From Strigops habroptila (taxonomy: Eukaryota > Chordata > Aves > Psittaciformes > Psittacidae): DNA of 64,000 nucleotides. Shown piece by piece: positions 42,901 through 54,900 of this stretch. Made by a program: the position numbers and the translations under genes. The stretch covers positions 80,178,923 to 80,242,922 of the forward strand of contig NC_044278.2 of the NCBI RefSeq assembly GCF_004027225.2. Reading direction: 5' to 3'. Each line of letters starts with the position of its first letter. Positions within the stretch are counted from its first letter, which is position 1. Below the pieces are notes generated by a model, which ran no database searches, had not been told where the DNA came from, and saw only the letters and a list, made by a program, of their open reading frames with translations.

Positions 42901-45900
42901 TCTTAGAGGTATTTAAAATATGCATCTCTAGTCTTCTATAAAGCCTACAGAAGCTTTGCTTTTGCAAAGCTACCTCAATTGTGATCTTTATGTGCTATGT
43001 AACCCTCACATATATATTGGCTGCAATGTTGCATATTCACCCAAAACGTAGAAAGCAGGAGATTTGGGACTCCTGTTCGTTCTGGCTGCAGTCATGGGAT
43101 TACATGCAGTTTACTCAGCAGTGTTATCAGTAGCCTTTCCACTTACTTCTGCTGACTTTCACAGTGTGAAGCAACAGAAAGGCTGTGACAGTAGCAGAGC
43201 TGTGCCCTGCAGGCCAGCACGCTACTCTGTCTGATTTCCAAAGGAATAAGCATTTGGAGAACCAAATTCCACTATGCTTTTTATGAGACTTAGCTCAGTA
43301 AACCAGATACATTTGAAATTTCTACTTACAGCATAGGTATAAAATATTGTGTTCACTTTTTTTACAATTTTCAATTTTGTATTTTTAATAATTTCTCGGA
43401 GTTCTTTCAGAATCAGATAACTTAATTGAAGACACTTTCCTATAAAAAGAAATTCAAATACAATACAGATAAAATATGTTCCTACCACAAGGCCAAGATA
43501 TTAGAACGTGTGTTAATCTTTGTAGGAAATATTAAACTGTCTTAGTGTGTTTATATCAAATGCTATATAAATGAATTAATATCAAATGCTATATAACTGA
43601 ATTAATGATGCTATAGAAATTTACTGTAGAACACTGGGAAGTTATATCACTTATATACTTGCTATAGGTAACATTTTTCTGTCAACAGGGAAGGAAGAAA
43701 TGCCCTCAAGATCATCAGGAAAGATTCTGGCTTTAAAACATGATCTTTTTAGGTTTTCACATGTATTTTAACACTCTTCCCAAGTAACTTCACATTTGCT
43801 TAACCTTCAATTGCTCTGTTCACTTTGCACAGAGTTTTCAAATGCAAAAGGAGTTATCTAAAATAGCTCAATCTTGATCTATTTGAAAATCATTAAAAAA
43901 AAAAATATTTACAAACTTCCCATAATTTAAGAATCATTCCTTCAGAAATGTGCTTACCAGCCCATATTAATCCTTGGTGCCACTCAAGGGATAGAGGAGT
44001 TAGTTCCCTTCTGTAGACTTTAAATCATCATGACTTTGCAGCCAACAGCTGCAACAGTATTTTTTTACTTCCTCATACATTATTTTCAGCGCTTTGAGTA
44101 TCATGTGCATTGACCGGCTTGCGAGGAAGATTTTATTCGCTGTCCAAAGGGATAGTAACAAAAGTAACAAAAGTCTAGGCTGCATGTGCACTCCTTGACA
44201 ACTACCAGCCTGATTTGTAGAACGCCAACACTGAAGAGTCCTAATAAGTGCACAGAAACAGTTGCAGCTGCAGATTACAGCACAAAAATACATGCTGACT
44301 GACCTGTTCAGCTACGCTTTATGGTTCCTATGGAACAAACTTCTGTAAAATATAACTCTTAGAAAATATTCATTTATTGCACTGGTCACACTTCTCGAAT
44401 TTTCACCCTTATGAAACATCTGCTTGATATGACTGCAGCAATTAATTAAGGTTGACATCTTGCAAGTTCTTTGCCTTGAGGTGGTTGGCTAGTGCAAAGG
44501 AGAGGTCATGGGATGTACAACTTCAAGCTACTGGTTCAAGCATAGTTCAGGTTAAAATAATAAATGTAAATAAAATAAATGTAAAGCATTTATGTATAAA
44601 TATGGATATATGGATAAAATGTATGGATATGTGGATATGTGGATAAAATGTAAAGCATTTACATATATGGATAAAACGTAAAGCAGGGCAAGCTGCAGGA
44701 CACAGTGGATAAGTCAGAATTTATTTGATTATGTTCAGGGCATACTGACCATAAAAAAAAAAGAAACATTTTACTGTTTCTTTTAATCTCTCCTTGTTAG
44801 CTTAGCTACATTTACTTTAGCAATAGCACACACTGGGCAGAAGTGTTGCTATCACTGCATAACCCCATCTCACATTAGATTTCTCAAATTAGAAAGGATG
44901 TGCAATACAGAGCTTAAACAGAATTTCAATTTAGGTTTTGTTTGAGAGTTGTTAGCATGCTGAAAAACAGCAATACAATTTATACCTTTCCTAATACTTC
45001 TAAAAGGGATATCAAATACCAAAGCGGGGAAGAGACTAACATGTATATTCATACATTAAATAAGCTTCTTGATTATCAGAATGTCAGATGCAGTGAAAGG
45101 CTGTTGTGGAGAAGCCTTTCCAGTCACAGGTATAACTGTCATTCGAAAAAATAAACTATTTCAGTGTCCAAGGCTGGCTGAATTCTCGAATTTGTCAACA
45201 TATTTTCAAAATATAGATGATGATGGAAAACAGCAGCATAAAACTTCTACACAAAGCAGTTTAGACAAACCTGGGGAAATATCTTTCAAATATGATAGGT
45301 GACTTGTAATAGAGGCTGACATTTTTCATAGGTCATTCCAAAGGATGCCACTTCCAAGCACAGTATTTTCAGAGACAGTCATTACATCACTGTGTATATT
45401 CTGCCTAGGGTGAGTGTTTTTCTAAATGGATGAGAATGAGTAAGGTCAGACAGCCTGCCAGGAGAAGAATATATAATTTGCTCGTAAATTCAGGAAGATG
45501 AAATATTTTAATACAGCCACAGGACATGACTGGAATTTTACAGGACCACCTACTTAGGATAACAAATATATATGTTTGTATTCTATACAAAAATATTGCA
45601 ACAGCAGTACAGAGGATTTTGTATCATATTTTGCACAAAAGGACCAAGTATTGAAAAAATTAATTAATTTATTTTAAAATAAAAGCATTAAGACTTAGAT
45701 TAAGATCCAGGTGTGCTTGTTATCATCACTGAAGTATGGAAGACAATTCTATTGATTCATTTACTTTTCCCTTTGTAAGTAACTACCTCAAGAAAAAAGT
45801 CTATTAAGATCCTTTTCAGAAAAATGCTCAAAATAGCACTATCAATCTACAAGAAAGGCCCACTCTGAAGGACAGAAAAACCTATGTGCACCTGGGTCAC

Positions 45901-48900
45901 TGTGGGCCTCATGCTATAAACTTGTTAACCATGAATTTTGCTGCTGCTGTCTGCTATTTTGCCTCTAGCTGCTTGTGTAAAATAGGATTAGAAATTTGAC
46001 AACTAATGAAGAGAATCCAGCAGAATAAAGGGCTATCAAAGAATATAAGTAAAGTAGGTTTAAAAAAAGCTGTCAAGGCAGGCTGCATACAAAATTTATG
46101 GCTTAGTTTAACAAGACACATCTATTCTGCCATATCTTGGACCCCCTGTGCCTCTCAGACACAAACAAAAAGGGAAATTATTTAGGGCTTCTTTGACGAG
46201 CTCTCCAGAAATTACCTAAATTTCAAAAGCTTTGTATCTCTGACCCTGCATCAATATCAGCAAATATTCTTTAATTTACAGAACAATTGTCTTTTGTATT
46301 ATCACATTTTATTAATTTTAGGTATCTAATATCTTCCTTGATTTAATGTACAAAAGACCTGTGGGCATGCAAGTCATCTTTAATGATATAAAATTTAATG
46401 TCTGGTGTAATCACAAAGTATGGGGTTTTTTTTTCTTTTCATGTTCTGTATTAAAATCTTAGAAATTGAGTTGTGTACATTTTGCTCTGTCTTTCAATCT
46501 GCATCTGATTTCTAACTCAGTTCATTTGAGATGAAGATCTAGTACTTTACAGTCCTTCTGCTCTATGAAATACATTTGTGAATCTCATTTATTTAGGTGG
46601 ATAATAATTCTGTAATTCTGGTTTAACTGGTGACAAGTCAGATCACCATCAAAAAGGAAAACAAATGAATCCCACCATGCAGACATTCAAGCACAGCTAG
46701 TAGGTTTTGTTTGGTTTTGGTTTTGGGGGTTTTTTTGATTTTTTTTTTAATCTTGAAAACATTCAGATAAAGTTTCAGATGGGATAGAAACAGGAAACAT
46801 GTGAACCATGTCCATGCCTACATAAAAAATTTAGTGGTGTCATTAGTTGTTTGATGAAAGCAATGAAAACCTTTCTAATGTATTTGCAAATTCTGAAAGG
46901 AATGAGGAAAACAATCAACAAAAGTAGTTTTTAAAAATTTTGATTACATTTTTCTGACTGTCCTTAATGCTGAGGCCAAGTTGAAATTGATCCTGGACAT
47001 GTGTGGGAAAGAGAGTGAGAAATGAAATTTTAAACAGACCCCAGCCATGCTCTTGAACTTCTAGTATCAGGCAGGAGAGTATGTGATCACAAGTCCCTAG
47101 TCAGTCAGTGAACGCTTACTTAAACTTTGAGGTCTTGCTGAGCCCATTTCTAGTCCCAGATGTTCCCAAATTCCTGTAGGCATTCTTGCCTTGTTACCTA
47201 GAATTTCATTATGCCTCTTTGCTGATACACAAAACAGTTGAATAGCCAAGCACCAGTATTGTAGGTGGTGTTCTATGGACCAGAAAACTGAAGGACCACA
47301 CAAATTTGCTCTAAAGTCTTTAATCAGTGGGGCACTTCATGTCAAAGTCTAGGGTACTCAGTGAGGTTCCAGATCTACTCACTTTGTCATCATCAGCAGC
47401 ATCAGCAATGCAGAGGCAGATTTATTAGAGTCATGCACAATATTTTTAATAGATCTCCATCTGTTTTCTGATTAAAAGCCCTGAGCAGGATTATAAAACT
47501 ACTGAGGTGACTCCCTATTTCTAATGAATGATATTATAAGATATACATAATATTTCTAAATGTGATAGCAAATAAGTTGATTCTGTTGTCCTTTCTTCAG
47601 TGATCTCTCCCAACTGACCTCCTGCAAAGCATTCTGATCAACAGTGTCTTCTTCTGACATGATGGGATACGCAAAGACCACGCTAACCAAGTCTGGCTAA
47701 AACCTTAAGAGCATTTCTGACCTACTCATACCAAAACAGAAGACGACAATAACAACTGATTGCCAACTGGACCTTCTAAAACTGATCTGAAAGAGTTGGT
47801 CTAGAGTGTATTAAGCATGTCAGGCACCTCACTGGATAAAGCTAAACATCACAGGCCCAGCTGAATTTCGATGTGCCACGCATGGCTGCTTTACTGTGCC
47901 TATATCAGACTTTTCATGTATAACTGAAAATAAATAAAGAAGGTCTTTGAGAAAAGAGTGGCATTTATTCTGAAGCAGGGTACATTTCCTTCCACACCAC
48001 TATGCTCACTAATCTGTGCCAGGAGCCCTCATTCAGACCTTTCATCAATAACAGCCAAGGATAAGAGAACAGAGGAGGTCTGCAGTCAACTGTGAAAGAC
48101 AATTTATGCTGTGCCAAAGCCAGTGTAATGCTAAGCCCACAGGATTTTAGAGTTAAATACAGAGTAAGAAGCTGTTGATCAGAATGTTTAAAAGGAGGTG
48201 GACTGGGAAAGATCAACGAAGAAAGGATAACAACTAACTGAATTTTGCATGGAGGATATGTATGACCCTGTAAACACTGTATTAACTTTTCAGTAAGGAA
48301 TAATGGGCATAGGTCTCTTCACATGAGCTCTGCAACAGCAAATCAATTATATCAACATGCAGAAAAGCTGTAAACAAGCATTCGACTGAATGCTGAATCT
48401 GTCAGAATTGGGAGGCAGAAGGTCCCTGTCACTAGGAAGTGCCTTCTGCTGAAATGCAAAAGTATATCATCAAAAATGACTGTATTAATTTGTACTATCA
48501 AAAACAATCTAGAAAGTGTAAAGCCACTTCACTTTACCATAAACAAAAAATTGTCATTGTAGCCAAAGCAAGATCTGGTTGTAGTTACAACTACTGAATT
48601 ATGGGCATGCCTACATGAGTTCTATTTTAGTATGCTTGTTTCCAACATTTTTTGAGTGACACAACTGTTCTCCAGACCGTTTTAGAGGTCTCCTGAAGGT
48701 CTCACTAAAAAGTGAAAGCAAATGAAAAAGACATCACAATGGAAAAGTCACACAGGAATACTTGGACTGGGAGTCATGCCTTCTAATTTTGGCCATCTAA
48801 ACTTTAATCCAACCTAAGGTAATTCTGTAAGATGTTTCTAGTGGCTGTGAGAATTGCCTGTCTCACTCCATAAACCAGATTTAACTTTTTCATGTAATGG

Positions 48901-51900
48901 GAACACATAATTGGCCAGTGACTCAAAATGTACTTACATGTTGTCTCAGTTTTGTGCTTTTTGCATGTCTAGAACAATGATTTTTATTAACAAATGTTCA
49001 TTTAGGAGACCTGACATGATGGGTTTAGTTCCTTTGGTTTGGAAAATTCTGAGTCGATACCAATTTACTTTTATTTTTAAATAATTTGAAAAAAAATCTG
49101 TATCTTATTTTTCCACTCTTTGAAGTTGTCAAATGTTGATAGACACAGAAACTATCCTGTTACAAGAGATAGTTTAAGCACAGGTAATTAATGTGTTGTT
49201 CTTTCATGATCTTTTATAATGAAAACTGGCAACACATCTTGGGTCAAATAGGGACATCATTAAAAAGGAACATAATACAAATATATCTACAGTATTGTCT
49301 AAATTTTCTACTATCTGATAGGAGTAATTATAGTGAATTATCTGTACAGTGTAGGAAAACCCTGTACATTCAGTGCCCTGTACTTTATAGAAAACAAAAT
49401 GCTGAAGAGCTAAGAATATAATATCTGCTTAATTATGCCACAAAAATAATGTAGTTCCTTGTTTCTGTTCCCTAGAAATTGTATCTCACAAACATACATA
49501 GAAATACACAGCTGAAACATTTCCTTCTACCTAACTCTGCTGTCAATGGCATACCAAAAAGACATACTTATGTGAAAGTTTCTATAATATGCCATGTGCC
49601 CCTACAAAGTGATAGCCATTCACTGGTAGCAGACAATCTCACTTCAGATGCTTTAAAAGCTGAGTTGGGATCTCTCTCTAAGTTTTTCTATAGCCCCTGT
49701 TACTACCCATTTAAAAGCTTCTCCTCAAGTAGGTCCAACATAAATTCCGATATATCTATGCAAATTAAAAGATAAATTCATTACTTCTACAATTTACGAA
49801 CTCTTGGAAATATTTTTTAATTATTCTGACTCTTTTGGTGGTAATACCTTAGTTACTGCACTGGTAAATGTGGCCCACTGTGCCAAGTATTGTTAATTTC
49901 TGTATAGATCATATGCGAGGAAGCAGTGTAGTTGAATTCAAGTGAACCCCATATAAAAGCATTTATACGAATACACATTTTTGCATCCTAACTGTAATTG
50001 TTAATGAAAGACTAAAGCTGTGGTAAACACCCTCAGGATGTTTGAAGTGGTTTAACAAGATTGCCCACAGAACATGGTTCTTTAAAAAATGCAGGTTTTT
50101 AATCACCTGCAGTTAATGGTTGCTACAATTCTATAATGGGATATCACAGAGTGAGAATCTTGGATTTCAACCGAAATGTAAATAAAACACAAAAAGAACT
50201 TGATGAGCAATGAATATAAGACCTATTGAGTAAATCAGAAAAATGTCTCTGTATGTATCCAGTGCAGTGCTCATATGCTGCTGCATTTGTAAGATATCAA
50301 GAGACCTGACTTGGGGACAACCTATTATGCTGTGAAAAATACACAATTATTGGACAGTGGTTATCTTTACTTTCTTTGGTTCCTATCCTACTTACACTGT
50401 CTAGGGTACATGTAGATGCCCTCACTAATCATGAGGTGTCTATTCCATTCTGTTAATCATGTCCAAAAGATGGGGACCCATATGTCCATGCCTTCAGATA
50501 TGCTATACATTATTATATACTCTATGTTTTAATATGGATGCCAAGTGTAACTGTTTTACTTGAGAACAATGCAAAAACAGCTTTTTACATTAACAGAATC
50601 AGTGTTATGCCTTGCTTGAAACAGTATAAAATAAAGCTTACAATTTTAGCCAAAAGAGATAGTATCTGACATACTTTTGGGGATTTCAAATGATGTTCAT
50701 TGTATTGCTGACCAGCTTGATAGAAAAACAATCGCCATTTTCCACTTATTCTATACTGAAATTAGTTCATTATTCCTTTAACATCCCTATCAGAATCCTG
50801 AGCAAAAAACAAATAATCAATTAAGCATGACATTAAAAAGTGTGACCTGAAAATCTTTCCATTCTAAGTAAAAATATGGGAAATGAAAAGATGTAAGAGA
50901 AAATGTTATTCTAATACATGTCAGTGTTACTAGAAATACTTGTGTAACTGTTTGCTTTCCCTGTGTAGCACAACCCTTTTTGCCAAAAGTGTAGTATTTA
51001 TATGACATCTTTAAGAGAAAAAGGGCGCTTCTGCTGACAGCTGCTTAATGCATTTTTGGTTAGTGTAAATTTAACAAAAATGTGTAGTTTTATGAAGCTA
51101 ACACAGCAGCAGCAGATGGACGACAGCTGAAGCACCAACCAAATGTAAAGGAATTATAGCAGGAGTAGAGAGGGCTGAATTTTGCCTGCTAAGATTACAG
51201 GCTACTTATAGTTTATATACTGACACAAATAGGTCTAGCAGCACAATGTTGCCATAGAAACTTGTAGACCAGTAAAATATTCCTCCAGCTTTCCACCAAT
51301 GGAGGGACAGGAATACAAACCTTGATATGGTAATGAGAGCCACCAGGGGATGATGAATATGAACTGATTGAGGGTGGGGGTTAAGTAAGACCTTAATAAG
51401 CCTTTAGGAATGAAGAATGGTTGTGACTTCCTTAGTTAATACACTGGCATACTTAATTCTCTAAGATCTCCCACATTTGTTAACAGCAAAATATTTCACT
51501 GAAACATTGCTTTTTTCCTAGGGATTACACTGTCAGGCATCTTTTGCATGTTTTTATTAATGTTTTGTACTGTTTTTACATACTGGCATCTTTGGGGGAG
51601 AGGGACACAATACAAAATAATACAGACTGTGGCTTCAGACCTCACAAAACTATTTTATGAATCAAATTAAATAAAATTAGCTAAGTTAAACTAATTTTAG
51701 TGTCTGCACCATTTAATAATTCCAGTTAAAAACTGCAAAATGAGCTACTATAATTCTCAGTCCATATCTAGAAATCTACTTCTAATTCACTCACTTATTA
51801 ATTGCTTATGCAGGCATTTTATTCTGGTCAAGGACACAGAGTCAATTTTTTTTCATGGTTATTGCTGATTGTTTTGAAAAATGTAACATCTCCATCAGTA

Positions 51901-54900
51901 GAGAAACTTGCAATTTGCTGGAATTTCAGTTAAAAAACCCCCAACAACCAAACAACAAAAACCAACAAACCAAACCAAACAAAAACCTTCTATGTCTTTT
52001 CCACTAATAGTTTTCATGGTATTCTGTAGTCTTTCCAAGATACATTAGTACATATGCCATCTAACTCACACCACAAGAACAAGTCCATCTGTTTAAACAT
52101 ACTACTTTTGTCACGCTAACTGTTATATGTTGGGGTTTTACTATTTAAAATGTTAAAACAATGCGCAAGTTGGGTTTGGGGTTTTTTTTAATATACATAG
52201 TAGTGTGTAGATATTACCTCTCCCACAATTTATTGAAAACCAAAGAAAATACACTATCTAATCCATACTACTGCAATTCATCTTTTTCCAAACAGTTGCA
52301 GCAACTATCTATATGTTGCTCTTTAAGATGCAGGCTAGACAGACTGAAAGAATAAAAAATGAGACATCTGCGGTAACTTAGCAAGTCAATAAGACGGAAC
52401 TCAAAGTTTGTGTTTCTAGGACTAGATAAATGCTGCATTTATCACACACCATGTCCAAATGAGCCGTCAAATATGGAAATCAAACAGATTGGGTACTTAA
52501 TATCACATTTTTCTATGTTTATCAAAATATTGTTTTGATTATATTTGCTTATGTTACCTTGCTGTAGCTCGATCATCCATATCAGTCTTGGATTTCTGAG
52601 GGGTCACCTGTTCTGATGAAAAGGCATCCCTGCAATAGGAATGGTGGAAACATATTGAAGGCAGAAGAACTTGGGGGTGTTGGTTGACGAGAAGCTTAAC
52701 ATGAGCCGGCAGTGTGTGCTCGCAGCCCAGAAAGCCAACCGTATCCTGGGCTGCATCAAAAGAAGTGTGACCAGCAGGTCAAAGGAGGTGATCCTGCCCC
52801 TCTACTCTGCTCTTGTGAGACCTCACTTGGAGTACTGCATACAGTTCTGGTGTCCTCAACATAAAAAGGACATGGAGTTGTTGGAGCGAGTCCAGAGGAG
52901 GACCACGAGGATGATAAGAGGGCTGGAGCACCTCCCGTGTGAAGACAGGCTGAGAGAGTTGGGGCTGTTCAGCCTGGAGAAGAGAAGGCTGCATGGAGAC
53001 CTCATAGCAGCCTTCCAGTGTCTGACATGGGCCTATAAGGATGCTGGGGAGGGACTCTTCCTTAGAGACTGTAGTGGTAGCACAAGGGGTAATGGCTTCA
53101 AACTTCAACAGGGGAAGTTTAGATTAGATATAAGGAAGAAGTTCTTTACAGTGAGGGTGGTGAAGCACTGGAATGGGTTGCCCAGGGAGGTTGTGGATGC
53201 TCCATTCCTGGCGGTGTTCAAGGCCAGGTTGGACAGAGCCTTGGGCGACATGGTTTAGTGTGAGGTGTCCCTGTCCATAGCAGGGGGGTTGGAAGTAGAT
53301 GATCTTAAGGTCCTTTCCAACCCTAAATATTCTATGATTCTATGATTCTATGAAGAAGATATTTGGAAACACATTATAACATTTAAGTGACTTATCATTG
53401 TAGATATTCTATTTCTTACATTTGTAACCACAATGAGTTTGGATTTTCTTTGAGAAACATTTTTCTGTTTTTTTCTTTAAATATAAGAAAGTTGGGGCTG
53501 TTCACCCTGGAGAAGAGAAGGCTGCATGGAGGTCTCATAGCAGCCTTCCAGTATCTGAATGGGGCCTACAAGGATGCCAGAGAGGGACTCTTCATCAGGG
53601 ACTGTAGTGATAGGACAAGGGGGAATGGGTTCAAACTAAAACAGGGGAAGTTAAGATTAGATATAAGGAAGAAGTTCTTTACTGTGAGGGTGGTGAGGCA
53701 CTGGAATAGGTTGCCCAAAGAAGTGGCAAATGCCCCATCCCTGCCAGTATTCAAGGCCAGGTTGGGCAGAGCCTTGGGCGACATGGTCTAGGGTGAGGTG
53801 TACCTGCCCACGGTAGGGGGGTTGGAACTAGATGATCTTAAGGTCCTTTCCAACCCAAACCATTCTATGATTCTATGATTCTATAATATATATCTATCAC
53901 GTATATATAAGGAATGATATATGTATATAAAGAATATACATAAAGACCTATGTAATGTTTCAGTACACTAGATTGCTCCATTCACTGAGCCTTTTGAAAA
54001 ATTAGAATTCCAAGACTAGCTGTTTTGCTAGTATGGATGTAGTAATGAAGTGGAGTTTCTTTACTGTTTCAAAATTATTTTGCTAATAAAGGAACTTTAA
54101 AATACTTTTCTACTAAATAGATTTTACTTATTCAGTAAAGACGAACATTTGACTTATTTAGCAATGTACTATTTCTTTAGAAACTAAATAAGTAATCAAT
54201 TTCACTTTCCTACTTTTACTTATCCATGTAATCAGTCAGATTGCTCACTACAGGAATATTAGAATCATAAGAAATTGCAAGAATTTTAAGAAGGTGGCCA
54301 ATAGATTTAGAAAGGAGAGTTACATGCTGCTGTAGAGAATCTTTTTACTAGGATGGCAACTAAAGCATGAGAAGTTGTGTAGCTGCCTTAATTATAAGCC
54401 ATGAAATTACAGGTTGGTTAAGAAATCTTTTCTTAATTTAGACCATCTGAAATGTCTATTTAATTAATAAATTCATTTAATGAGTTTATTTTCTAAAATT
54501 AGAGCAACCTGTGCAGACACTCAAATAAGTTTAGAGTACTTTATGTCAATTCATCTTATGTCAATGCCTTCTATTACAAGTCTTTGTATGTGCACAGCTT
54601 TTTAATTTACCACTTTCTTTTTCTTCACATTGCTCACATACTTTTCCACTCTCTCCTTAGAGCATAGTTTAATATAAAGGGGTATTTGCATTAGCAACAT
54701 ATATAACTGTAGAACTAAACTTGTGAAGCAGTTTTTAATTTTTTATGCAGTTACAGTTGGTTTTTCAATTTGAATAAATATCCAGTGTTCTAAGCTAAGT
54801 GAAAATAATTACATTTCTTCAAGGAAGGAAGTCTTCTTCATACAATTCTGTGATACTGACTATAGAGGAACCCTCCCAGGTAAATTATACAGTCTTTGTA

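Larger units (their letters stand above)
41296..52557 (-). other. SCEL: Long SCEL intron holding decayed repeat-exon candidates
   Basis: This stretch of about 11.3 kb lies between the exon before the repeats and the first well-preserved repeat. In human this part of the gene is dense with repeat exons. Here I find one repeat exon without a donor (42470-42521), a weak candidate (43226-43288) and two shorter look-alikes (about 45785-45808 and 46216-46245). Also present are a 26-base tandem duplication (43553-43604), a tandem array near 44.6 kb, and low-complexity G/T and A/C runs. The rest is AT-rich with no transposon recognised. Confidence 0.65.

Noticed and set aside
43680..43745. Minus-strand frame with PDDLEG after a cag acceptor
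   Set aside because: The only nearby gt is out of phase with SCEL, and the rest of the segment does not look like a repeat.
43958..43982. 25-base segment with strong acceptor and donor on the minus strand
   Set aside because: Good splice sites, but the length breaks the SCEL phase and the residues do not resemble sciellin.
44000..44293. 97-codon minus-strand open frame with a leucine run
   Set aside because: It lies inside the SCEL intron out of phase, and it is Cys/Leu-rich low complexity with no acceptor in the right place.
45785..45808. Minus-strand KDLNRLFS followed by a stop, resembling a sciellin repeat start
   Set aside because: The acceptor is poor, the phase does not match the gene, and the match is only about eight residues. 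It may be a relic but is too weak to call.
47440..47475. Minus-strand GDLLKI resembling the repeat core
   Set aside because: The frame does not agree with the acceptor phase, and no donor follows before a stop.
49479..49775. 98-codon plus-strand open frame
   Set aside because: No family resemblance, no splice or promoter context. Consistent with chance.
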